Shown piece by piece: positions 1 to 5,574 of a DNA stretch of 8,406 nt (the first letter of the stretch is position 1; the number at the start of each line of letters is the position of its first letter). Position numbers and translations under genes: made by a program. The notes below the pieces were generated by a model. The model worked only from the letters and a program-made list of their open reading frames with translations. It was not told the DNA's origin and did no database searches. The stretch is from Clostridiales bacterium (GTDB lineage Bacteria; Bacillota; Clostridia; Oscillospirales; Oscillospiraceae). The stretch spans positions 1-8,406 of the forward strand of contig SFHI01000071.1 in NCBI GenBank assembly GCA_004555705.1, given 5' to 3'.

Positions 1-76
1 GCACCTTTAGCTCAGTTGGTAGAGCAACTGACTCTTAATCAGTGGGTCCCCGGTTCGAGTCCGTGAAGGTGCACCA
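1..76 (+). tRNA. tRNA-Lys (anticodon CUU)
   Basis: A complete cloverleaf with encoded CCA (74-76). The acceptor stem GCACCTT (1-7) pairs with AAGGTGC (66-72). The anticodon stem ACTGA/TCAGT (27-31/39-43) encloses loop CTCTTAA, giving anticodon CTT at 34-36, which reads AAG lysine codons. The T loop is TTCGAGT (54-60). The T stem has one C-T mismatch (50/64) and is otherwise paired. The gene starts at base 1, so its promoter lies outside the window. It sits 2 bp ahead of tRNA-Glu and is probably co-transcribed with it. Confidence 0.96.
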
Positions 77-78
77 AT

Positions 79-153
79 GGCCCGTTGGTCAAGTGGTTAA
101 GACAGAGGCCTCTCACGCCTTTAACATCGGTTCGAATCCGGTACGGGTCACCA
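79..153 (+). tRNA. tRNA-Glu (anticodon CUC)
   Basis: A complete cloverleaf with encoded CCA (151-153). The acceptor stem GGCCCGT (79-85) pairs with ACGGGTC (143-149) using one G-U pair. The anticodon stem GAGGC/GCCTT (105-109/117-121) encloses loop CTCTCAC, giving anticodon CTC at 112-114 for GAG glutamate codons. The T arm contains GGTTCGAATCC. Only two bases (77-78) separate it from the tRNA-Lys CCA end, which suggests a shared precursor processed at both ends. Confidence 0.96.
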
Positions 154-170
154 GTTCCTCACACAGAGGG

Positions 171-199
171 TTGACAAAAAGCGAAAAAGGTGCTATAAT
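171..199 (+). promoter_or_regulatory. Consensus sigma-70 promoter of the 5S rRNA gene
   Basis: TTGACA at 171-176 and TATAAT at 194-199 are both perfect consensus hexamers, separated by 17 bp. Transcription would start near 206, about 57 bp before the 5S gene. It lies just after the tRNA-Glu gene, so the 5S can be transcribed independently of the tRNAs. Confidence 0.9.
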
Positions 200-213
200 C
201 CACAAGCTGTTAG

Positions 214-255
214 AGCGCGAAGCGCTTTGACATAAAAGATGGGGTAAACCCCATC
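214..255 (+). other. Two small hairpins in the 5S precursor leader
   Basis: AGCGC gaa GCGCT (214-226) and GATGGGG taaa CCCCATC (238-255) are perfect short hairpins between the promoter and the 5S rRNA. The second ends 7 bp before the 5S gene. They may guide processing or fold the precursor leader; this role is inferred from position only. Confidence 0.5.
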
Positions 256-262
256 CATACGA

Positions 263-377
263 GTTGGTATTGATTGCGGTGAGGGTCCACCTGTTCCCAT
301 CCCGAACACAGAAGTTAAGCTCATTCGCGTCGACAATACTTGCAGGGTAACTTGCCGGGAAGATAGATAATGCCAAC
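263..377 (+). rRNA. rrf: 5S ribosomal RNA
   Basis: This is a 115-nt 5S rRNA. The terminal helix pairs GTTGGTATT (263-271) with AATGCCAAC (369-377), with one wobble. The conserved loop region CCCATCCCGAACAC followed by GAAGTTAAG is present. Helix II pairs GCGGTGAG with CTCATTCGC, allowing an internal irregularity, and a small helix GCAGG/CTTGC forms the outer arm of domain gamma. It has a dedicated consensus promoter upstream and a strong terminator downstream, so it is a separate transcription unit rather than the tail of a 16S-23S-5S operon. No other rRNA is in the window; any upstream of base 1 cannot be seen. Confidence 0.94.
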
Positions 378-383
378 ACAACA

Positions 384-416
384 AAGACCGCATTCGGAAG
401 AATGCGGTCTTGCTTT
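384..416 (+). terminator. Intrinsic terminator of the 5S gene
   Basis: A perfect 12-bp stem, AAGACCGCATTC / GAATGCGGTCTT (384-395/400-411), with a GGAA tetraloop (396-399), followed by GCTTT. It begins 6 bp after the 5S rRNA end. The T tract runs into the outer end of the repeat element that starts at about 415. Confidence 0.9.
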
Positions 417-669
417 ATATAATGTGCATATCGGCTTAACTCAGAATAACGGCAAATTGGTGTTTGTCGGGTTCCTACCGTAGGGGCGGCTATTAGCCGC
501 CCGCTTTGGTTTCGTCTACGGAAGTGCTGCATTTTAGCGGAAATGCTCAAAGATAAGAACGTTTCGGGCGGATAATATCCGCCCCTACGGTAACAACGAA
601 ACGTGTTCGGAAATCTCCAAACACTAATTTGTCGGGCAGCTGAGTAAAACCGATAAGCACATTATATAA
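415..669. mobile_element. Inverted-repeat element, type A copy 1 (MITE-like, with the longest termini)
   Basis: A non-coding 255-bp element bounded by about 52-bp terminal inverted repeats. The left end (415-466) and the reverse complement of the right end (618-669) agree at 42 of 52 positions by eye. The ends start TTATATAATGTGC and finish inward with CAAATTGGTGTTTG (453-466) or its complement CAAACACTAATTTG (618-631). Inside, each end carries a subterminal hairpin: GGGCGGC TATTA GCCGCCC on the left and GGGCGGATA A TATCCGCCC on the right. The two also pair with each other as part of CCGTAGGGGCGG. No reading frame looks protein-like. By its middle sequence it lies in the same orientation as copy 3 and opposite to copies 2 and 4. 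It begins in the T tract of the 5S terminator. The structure fits a non-autonomous DNA transposon; no mobilising enzyme is present. Confidence 0.8.
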
Positions 670-735
670 TATATTTCCAAGGGGACGGGTGCAGCGACAT
701 TTCTGTCACTGCACCCGTCCCCTTGAGAAATATAT
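669..735. repeat. Long near-perfect hairpin between two type A elements
   Basis: A 67-bp palindrome. Arm ATATATTTC-CAAGGGG (from 669) continues through ACGGGTGCAG and GACA to a TTTC loop (700-703), then back through TGTC, CTGCACCCGT and CCCCTTG to GAAATATAT (ending 735). About 31 bp pair, with one mismatch (695/708) and one extra base. It has no relation to the type A core and fills the gap between the outer ends of copies 1 and 2. It may be a REP-like mobile hairpin; its function is unknown. Confidence 0.75.
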
Positions 736-736
736 G

Positions 737-960
737 TATCGCTTTTCCTAAGCAGGCAGAGAGATTGGTGTTTGTAGATTCAAACACGCTGTGTTTCTGT
801 CGTAGGGGCGGCTATTAGCCGCCCGCAGCGCTCCGGTTTTTGAGCGTTTTCGTTAAAATAAGCTGCTTTCGTAGTCGAAAGGCTGCGGGCGGATCATATC
901 CGCCCCTACATTGAAGTCACAAATTCCAATTCGTCAATCTTCCGGGGAAAACCGGCGGGG
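737..960. mobile_element. Inverted-repeat element, type A copy 2
   Basis: The core spans 761-933. The left end GAGATTGGTGTTTG (761-774) and right end CAAATTCCAATTCG (920-933) are degenerate versions of the shared terminal repeat. The outer terminal sequence is still recognisable upstream from TATCG at 737 and downstream to about 960 (AAAACCG). Subterminal hairpins are GGGCGGC TATTA GCCGCCC and GGGCGGATCATATCCGCCC. The middle contains TTTTTGAGCGTTTTCG, shared with copy 4 in the same orientation. It ends about 30 bp past the stop codon of the minus-strand GH38-like gene. It is non-coding. Outer borders are approximate. Confidence 0.72.
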
Positions 961-989
961 CTTCGATTTGGCGGGGGACCCGGGGTTGG

Positions 990-2990
990 TTAATCCTGCC
1001 AGTGGACCTTGAAATCGAAGGAGGCGTTTTCTTCGTACCAGAGGCGGAAATTGGTGCCCCAGCGGTTGTTGAAGAGGACGTAGGAAAGGCCCTGGTCCAG
1101 GCTGCCGTAGCTTTCGTCCACGTCGTACAGGTGTTCCCCGCCGACGCTGAGCAGGGGAGCGTGTAGGCTCTCCACCGTGACCGGGCCCCAGGTAAACCGG
1201 GGGGAGACGTGGAGCTTCCGGTTTCCGCCCCGGCGCACCTGGAAGGGGTCGATGGGAAGGCCCAGCTTATAGAGGGTCAGCTTTTCGGGCGCGGCGCCCT
1301 CCGCATACATATCCAGGAAAAGGGCCTCGGGAATCCGGCTGGCGTCCTTGCCGAACCACTGCAGATTCACGTCAATGCCGCTGCCGAATTGATAGGTGAC
1401 CACCACCCGGCGGGGGGCGCCGAAGCGCTCCGACGCCTCCTGGGGCGCTTTCATCCAGACGCGCAGGGTGCTGCCCTGCTGCTCCACCTGATCGGTTTCG
1501 TAAAACCAGGTTCCGTCCTCCAGGTCCGGCAGGGAATCAAGCCCGGGCTTGGCAAAGTCCGGCTCCGCCCACACCCGGGTTCGTTCGAAATCCCGGTTGT
1601 AGGATGCAAAGTTCTCCCGGACGGTTTTCCAGCCGTAGACACGGTACACCAGCCGCCCCAGCAGAAGCGTCCTTTCGGTTTCCTGCCGGGAAACGCGGAG
1701 GCTGCCGTCGGGCTGCACTTCGGCCCGGTATCCGTTTACCAGGAAGCTGCGCTGGGGAACCGGGGCCCAGGGGCAGGGGGGCGCGGTGGGGCGCAGCGCC
1801 GCAAGACGATGCCTTGCCTCCGTATGCCAGGGCTCCGGAAGGGCCGCCAGGGCGGCATCCACATATTCCCGCTGTTCCTGCCAGGAGGCTTCCAGATTGG
1901 AATACCGGCAGTCGCCCCGCTGGAAGGTGGGCTGCTGAACCGCGGACCTGGAGATCAGCTCCCCCGCCGGGAGCGTATCCTCCGCGGTGACCAGGTCACG
2001 CTTCCTGGCCGCCCGGAAGTCCTCCTTGCTCCAGTTTTTGTAGTCGGAGAACCAGCGCTTGGAATCCCGGCCCCAGGTGTGCTCGCAGATGAGCATCAGG
2101 TTCCGGGAGAATTCCCGGTATTCCGGAGAATGCTCCGCCCCGGGCCGCTGGGAGAGCCACTGATCCCGGACCCGGAGCAGCGTGCAGTAGGCCCCCACCT
2201 TGTAGGGGTCGGTGGCCACGCCGTGAATCCAGGTGTCGCCCAGCTCCTCCGTGACCACAGGAAGGGAATCCTTCTGCTTCAGAACCTCCCGGGCAAAGTC
2301 GTCCATGGTGGCCGACACGATCTCCGCGCCGGGGTACTTCTCCCGCAGGCGGGACATCTCCGCCCAGACGTTTTCCGGGGAAGGGGGGCCCATGTTGTCA
2401 GCGGTGTGGGCGAATTCCAGGGCGTACTCGCCGAAGGTGTCCGCGCCGCCGTAGGCGCTGGCGTAGTTGAGGACTACTTCAGCGTCCCCATACCGCAGGC
2501 GGCACAGGGGCGGCAGGTCCACGGGCCTGGAGGCTTCGTTGATGCCGATGTGCAGGTACTGGATGCCGTACTCCGCCAGGTAGGGGACGATGGCCTGGGT
2601 ATGGCAGGGCACGTCCGTCATTTTGGCGGAAATGGTCTGCTTCCCGAACCGGAGGTCCAGCCGCCGGGCGATGTCCAGCTCATAGCGGAACAGCCGCTCA
2701 TCCATCAGCTCCGTGTGGGTGGTCAGGGCCAGGCCGTGCCAGGTGATGTACCCGTCCCGGATGGCCCGCAGGAGCGGTTCGGGATGCTCCGAATGCTCCA
2801 GGCAGTACTCGATGAGAAACGCCCCCACCGTCCAGACAAAATTCTTTTTGCCATCTGTGTTGCAGGCGTAGGCGGTTTCAATGGCCCCGGGGATGAAGGT
2901 GTTCCCATATTTCTCCAGCACGCTGGCGGCGGAGTCCGTGAACCCGATGTCCAGATGGGTCTTGTGAACGACAAATACTTTCTTGATCAT
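990..2990 (-). CDS. GH38-like glycoside hydrolase, resembling DUF5054 proteins
   Basis: A 666-residue cytoplasmic protein with no signal peptide. The start is set at 2990 because AGGAG (3000-2996) sits just upstream and the GH38-like motif follows at once; the same frame is open 125 codons further, but that extension is translated repeat-element DNA. The N-terminal domain shows metal-site-like HKTHLDIGFTD (H12, D14), MTDVPCHTQAIVPYLAEYGI (D126, where GH38 enzymes have the nucleophile/metal ligand in a DVFG-type motif), and EHTWG (H304), matching in order the four residue positions that bind zinc in GH38. The C-terminal half is beta-rich and aromatic-rich, as in GH38 accessory domains. The length fits the DUF5054 group as I recall it. 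Family: inferred cleavage of a mannoside or similar glycan; true substrate unknown. No clear promoter was found in 2991-3101, and no T-rich terminator follows the stop. Confidence 0.83.
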   Translation of the reverse strand: MIKKVFVVHKTHLDIGFTDSAASVLEKYGNTFIPGAIETAYACNTDGKKNFVWTVGAFLIEYCLEHSEHPEPLLRAIRDGYITWHGLALTTHTELMDERLFRYELDIARRLDLRFGKQTISAKMTDVPCHTQAIVPYLAEYGIQYLHIGINEASRPVDLPPLCRLRYGDAEVVLNYASAYGGADTFGEYALEFAHTADNMGPPSPENVWAEMSRLREKYPGAEIVSATMDDFAREVLKQKDSLPVVTEELGDTWIHGVATDPYKVGAYCTLLRVRDQWLSQRPGAEHSPEYREFSRNLMLICEHTWGRDSKRWFSDYKNWSKEDFRAARKRDLVTAEDTLPAGELISRSAVQQPTFQRGDCRYSNLEASWQEQREYVDAALAALPEPWHTEARHRLAALRPTAPPCPWAPVPQRSFLVNGYRAEVQPDGSLRVSRQETERTLLLGRLVYRVYGWKTVRENFASYNRDFERTRVWAEPDFAKPGLDSLPDLEDGTWFYETDQVEQQGSTLRVWMKAPQEASERFGAPRRVVVTYQFGSGIDVNLQWFGKDASRIPEALFLDMYAEGAAPEKLTLYKLGLPIDPFQVRRGGNRKLHVSPRFTWGPVTVESLHAPLLSVGGEHLYDVDESYGSLDQGLSYVLFNNRWGTNFRLWYEENASFDFKVHWQD

Positions 2991-3101
2991 GCCGGCTCCT
3001 TTCTTGATATAAAACAATGCGATGGAGATTTCCGCGGGGATTGGATTGACGCGCGGCCGCAGTTGCCGGAGAATGCCGCGTTTTGGAATCGCCGCGGCTT
3101 T

Positions 3102-3395
3102 TAAAATATTGTTCGCATCCGGTTCACCCATCCGTCCGACAAATGGGTGTTTGGCGCAGTAAAATAAAACTGTCATTGCGAACCAGCGCGCACGCTGGTG
3201 TGGCAATCCCCCGGTTAGAGGGGAAATGTACCGAATAGTTCCCGGAATAGCAGGAGCCACGGCAATTTTTGGTGGTAATTGTTCCTGGTTCCATGGGGCC
3301 GGGGGATTGCCACGCCAGTGTGCGCACTGGCTCGCAATGACAGCAAAGAATGTACAAACTCCCAATTTGTCGGACTGCTGAGCTGATCCGCAACG
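3102..3395. mobile_element. Inverted-repeat element, type B
   Basis: The core spans 3140-3369, bounded by CAAATGGGTGTTTG (3140-3153) and CAAACTCCCAATTTG (3355-3369), the same termini as the type A elements. The preceding bases GTCCGA and the outer sequence back to about 3102 also match the long type A terminus (about 25 of 38 positions by eye). The interior differs: GTCATTGCGA, then hairpin CCAGCG cgca CGCTGG (3183-3198), then GGCAATCCCCCGG (3202-3214) on the left, mirrored by CCGGGGGATTGCC (3299-3311), hairpin CCAGTG tgcg CACTGG (3315-3330) and TCGCAATGACAGC on the right. It is non-coding and lies upstream of the GH38-like gene. The outer borders are approximate, particularly on the right. 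Confidence 0.75.
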
Positions 3396-3432
3396 GTCCG
3401 TTTTCCGCTGCCGATTAACTGCGGCTTCAGGA

Positions 3433-3468
3433 ACGCCCTTCCGGACAGGGGTCTGTCAGGAAGGGCGT
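3433..3468 (-). terminator. Hairpin terminator downstream of the ROK regulator remnant
   Basis: ACGCCCTTCC (3433-3442) pairs with GGAAGGGCGT (3459-3468), and an inner stem GACAG/CTGTC (3444-3448/3453-3457) encloses a 4-base loop, with one G-A mismatch between the two stems. It starts 6 bp after the minus-strand stop codon at 3474. There is no T tract on the minus side, so it may act as a weak terminator or as an RNA-stabilising end. Confidence 0.6.
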
Positions 3469-3473
3469 GGGGG

Positions 3474-3920
3474 TCAGGGTTCGGAGGTTGGGACGGGGAA
3501 CACCGCGTCGTAGCCCGCCACGGCGGCGCCGAAGCTGGCCAGCTCGTTGGCGGGGGGAATGAACACCAGGTTGGGGTGGAATTCCGGGTCCCACTGGGCC
3601 AGGTGCTTCCAGATCCGCTGCTCCAGCAGCTGCTGCTGGTCGTTCAGGTAGGTGGACAGCACGGCCACGTCCGGCCGGAAGAAGGAGAACAGGGTCTCCA
3701 GCATCCGGCAGATGTATTCGCAGGTTTCCGAGAAGATGTCCATGGCCACGGGCTCCCCCTCCTCCACCAGGCCGTCCACAATGGCGGTTACGGTGGTGGT
3801 GCTGTAGCGGGTCAGCTTGCAGATGTCAAAGCGGGAAAGCTGCTCGTTGTTCTGCTGAATCAGATTAAACACCCGGCTTCGGCGCACGGTCTGCCGTAAT
3901 TGTATCAATGTGTGGTCCAT
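3474..3920 (-). pseudogene. ROK-family sugar-responsive repressor with an internal in-frame deletion
   Basis: An open 148-codon frame. Residues about 13-55 form the winged-helix domain usual at the N-terminus of NagC/XylR-type ROK repressors (RSRVFNLIQQNNEQLSRFD, then LTRYSTTTVTAIVDGLVEEG). Residues from about 57 to the end look like the last part of the ROK kinase-like domain: ETLFSFFRPDVAVLSTYLN, a LLEQRIWKHL segment, and ELASFGAAVAGYDAV, matching the usual alpha-helical end with its GAA motif. The glycine-rich nucleotide/sugar-binding core and the ROK signature are absent; full-length relatives are about 380-400 residues, so roughly 230 codons are missing. The join lies near 3750-3762 and keeps the frame. 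The start ATG is preceded by AGGGGGTG at about 10 nt, and a promoter lies at 3971-3998. A product able to bind DNA but not sugar is conceivable; loss of function is more likely. Confidence 0.75.
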
Positions 3921-3970
3921 GATCCGGACACCCCCTGTGAGAATCTGCCTCTTTCTTCCAACTGTAAATC

Positions 3971-3998
3971 AGTATAACATATCGGCGGAAAGAATCAA
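3971..3998 (-). promoter_or_regulatory. Promoter of the ROK regulator remnant
   Basis: On the minus strand, TTGATT (3998-3993) and TATACT (3976-3971) are separated by 16 bp, with an extended TG motif just before the -10 hexamer. It would start transcription near 3964, giving a leader of about 44 nt before the ATG at 3920. Confidence 0.65.
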
Positions 3999-4044
3999 TT
4001 GGGTTTTACCGCTAAGGTTTGAAAAAATCTGCTGCCGCCCGGGG

Positions 4045-4335
4045 TCAGAACAGGATCAGGCAGCCGGAAACCAGCAGCAGCGCGTAGGTCAGACGCAGGA
4101 ACGTACTCTGCCGCACCCGGTCATGGAGCTTCGCCCCCAGGACCACCGCGGCGGCCAGGGGGATCAGGCAGACCAGCGTCAGCACGGTCACGTCCCGGGT
4201 GAAAAAGCCGGCGGAAATATGCTGGAACATCATCAGGCTGTTCAGGATGATCCACACCCCGGAAAGGGTGGCCCGGAAGGTCCGCTTTTCGGGAAGGGCG
4301 CTGACCGCGTAGATCACCAGCAGGGAGCCGCCGGG
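4045..4335 (-). pseudogene. C-terminal fragment of a TauE/SafE (TSUP) family membrane permease
   Basis: About 95 residues ending at a stop at 4045-4047. The fragment begins GGSLLVIYAVSALPEKRTF, the repeat motif that in TauE/SafE-type permeases leads into the second half of the protein. It continues with hydrophobic segments containing WIILNSLMMF, VTVLTLVCLIPLAAAVVLG and YALLLVSGCLILF, giving about three membrane helices. GAKLHDRVRQ matches the short cytoplasmic turn before the last helix. Family members transport sulfite, sulfonates or other small organic anions and normally have about 250 residues and 7-8 helices, so the N-terminal 60% is missing. The frame stays open beyond about 4335, but there it runs antisense to other gene fragments. 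It lies on the same strand as the ROK remnant, 125 bp upstream. Confidence 0.68.
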
Positions 4336-4437
4336 GCTTTGAGGCCATGATGTACCTGGACGAGCACCCCTACATCGGGGTGGACGACAACCACCGGGAT
4401 GTGCTGCTGAACGCCTTCGCGGGAAAAACCGTCCGGG
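4333..4437 (+). pseudogene. Unidentified protein-coding fragment
   Basis: About 35 codons in one frame read GFEAMMYLDEHPYIG, then VDDNHRDVLLNAFAGKTVRAA. The composition looks like a genuine protein end or internal segment, unlike the frame-shadow sequence that follows in the same frame. It abuts the head of the TSUP fragment on one side and, in a different frame, the GH38 remnant on the other. I do not recognise the family. The ATG at 4347 is not preceded by a convincing ribosome binding site. It is probably a scrap left by deletions. Confidence 0.4.
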
Positions 4438-5091
4438 CAGCCCGCGTCCTCCTTCAACGCCACCTACAACGGCTTTGTGACCCCGGAAACCGCGGTGAAA
4501 ACCTGGGAGCGGTTCCACAACAAGGACGTCACCCGGGACGTGCTGATCTCCTACGGCTTCGGCGACGGAGGCGGCGTCACCCGGGATATGCTGAAAATGC
4601 GCCGGGCCAGCGACCGGATTCCCGGCATTCCCCATGTGAAAACCTCCACCGCCGGGGAATTCTTCCGGAAGCTCCACGCCGACAGCCGGCGCCATCCGGA
4701 GCACCTGTTCACCTATGCCCTGCTGCCCCATGCGGGAACGGTCACCGAGGGCGGCACCATCGAAGCCGGCTGCGCCCTGAACACCCCCGTCCGCTGGATG
4801 CCCGGGGCGCTGCGGGAGCAGGCGGCCCGGCCCCTGCTGGCCGTGGACAGCCCCAACCTGATGGTGGACGCGGTCAAGCCCTGCAACGCAGACCCCGCCG
4901 CGGTGATCCTCCGGCTCCACGAGTGCCGGGGCACCCGGAGCGGCTTCACCGTTTCCGCTTCCCGTCCGGTGCTCCGCTGGGCACCCTGCGACCTGCTGGA
5001 AAACGAGACCCAACCGCCCCAGGCCGGCCCGGGTATCCGGGACACCGCCCACCCCTTTGAGATCAAGTGCTATAAGCTCTGGCTCCGGTAA
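4438..5091 (+). pseudogene. GH38 alpha-mannosidase, N-terminally truncated and internally deleted
   Basis: Continuous frame of about 215 codons ending with TAA at 5089-5091. The first part, ASSFNATYNGFVTPETAV followed by ERFHNKDVTRDVLISYGFG and DGGGVTRDML, is typical of bacterial GH38 alpha-mannosidases after the nucleophile region. It runs to GEFFRKLHADS near 4685, where intact enzymes go on to the W-x-GELYLE-x-HRGT segment. Here it jumps to HLFTYALLPHAG, the far C-terminal domain, which then runs to PNLMVDAVKPCNADPAAVIL, RLHECRGTRSG and a PFEIKCYKLWLR end. Missing are the N-terminal zinc site, the nucleophile region and several hundred central residues. The family acts on alpha-mannosides, usually in the cytoplasm. 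The upstream GH38 frame meets a stop at 4408-4410. No functional start is visible, so it is a relic. Confidence 0.8.
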
Positions 5092-5122
5092 TCCCCCATC
5101 CCGGCGGCCGCGCAGGTTCGGG

Positions 5123-5186
5123 GAATAGGTGTTTGGTTCGCAATGACAGCGTTTTCAGTCTGCTGAGCGGAACCGATTTGCATATG
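5123..5186. repeat. Remnant of a type B inverted-repeat element
   Basis: GAATAGGTGTTTGG (5123 on) resembles the left terminus. It is joined directly to TTCGCAATGACAGC, the right inner part of the type B element, then to CTGCTGAGCGGAACCGAT, the outer right terminus seen in copy 1 and the type B copy. The centre and the inner right terminus are lost. It lies 31 bp after the GH38 remnant. Confidence 0.6.
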
Positions 5187-5210
5187 ACCGCCAGACATTG
5201 TCCATCCGCC

Positions 5211-5245
5211 AAAACAAGCCCTCCGGTGTTCCGAAGGGCTTGTTT
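5211..5245 (+). terminator. Intrinsic terminator between the GH38 remnant and the GH36 gene
   Basis: AAACAAGCCCT (5212-5222) pairs perfectly with AGGGCTTGTTT (5235-5245); inner CGG/CCG continues the stem after one mismatch, with loop TGTT. The T-rich 3' arm, and four A residues at the 5' edge, allow termination in both directions. It would end transcription of the GH38 remnant, whose stop codon is 120 bp upstream. Confidence 0.75.
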
Positions 5246-5340
5246 CATGTGAACGCTTTCAGCAAATGACGGACGGACAGTATACCGGAATGACTTTGTG
5301 GGATTCGCCCGGGAAAGGGCGGGCGCACTTTACGGTCCGC

Positions 5341-5369
5341 TTGACACCTGTGACGGAAACAGCTATACT
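5341..5369 (+). promoter_or_regulatory. Promoter of the GH36 alpha-galactosidase gene
   Basis: TTGACA (5341-5346) and TATACT (5364-5369) with 17-bp spacing. Transcription would start near 5376, about 245 nt before the ATG at 5622. A short palindrome TACTT aa AAGTA (5366-5377) overlaps the -10 and start site and could be an operator, though it is short. The long leader is explained by a 178-bp repeat element between promoter and ribosome binding site. Confidence 0.8.
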
Positions 5370-5396
5370 TAAAAGTACATTCACGCAGCTGTTCAA

Positions 5397-5574
5397 CAAA
5401 TTGGTGTTTGGTGATTCGTTATCGTAGGGGCGGCTATTAGCCGCCTGTAACGTTTCGTCTATGAAAGCACCCCGTTTTATCGAAAACACTCAAAAATCGG
5501 AACCTTTCGGGCGGCTAATAGCCGCCCCTACGGTAGCAACGCAACGTGTTCGGAAAACTACAAACACCAATTTG
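5397..5574. mobile_element. Inverted-repeat element, type A copy 3, in the GH36 leader
   Basis: A 178-bp core with perfect 14-bp terminal inverted repeats, CAAATTGGTGTTTG (5397-5410) and CAAACACCAATTTG (5561-5574). Weaker similarity to the long outer terminus extends left (GCAGCTGTTCAA) and slightly right. Subterminal hairpins are GGGCGGC TATTA GCCGCC and GGGCGGCTA A TAGCCGCCC. The middle (CGTTTTATCGAAAACACTC) is the reverse complement of the middle of copies 2 and 4, so it points the other way. It is non-coding. It lies between the promoter (5341-5369) and the GH36 ribosome binding site (5610-5615), so the transcript must carry it. Confidence 0.83.

Noticed and set aside
113..550. 145-codon minus-strand frame ending TRTGFEPMLKA
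   Set aside because: It runs antisense through the 5S rRNA and tRNA-Glu and through repeat copy 1. It has no ribosome binding site and its end is the familiar antisense-tRNA peptide.
415..960. Possible CRISPR array from repeated GGGGCGGC motifs
   Set aside because: The repeats are inverted pairs with unequal, related spacers and mobile-element termini, not direct repeats with unique spacers.
1209..3104. 631-codon plus-strand frame opposite the GH38-like gene
   Set aside because: It is a GC-rich shadow of the minus-strand gene, with proline/glycine-rich low-information sequence and no recognisable motif.
3140..3369. Possible riboswitch upstream of the GH38-like gene
   Set aside because: The structure is explained by the symmetric type B element shared with other loci; I see no known ligand-binding consensus.
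5250..5340. Possible small gene or regulatory RNA ahead of the GH36 promoter
   Set aside because: Only a weak CGCCC/GGGCG hairpin and no start, ribosome binding site or promoter of its own are visible.
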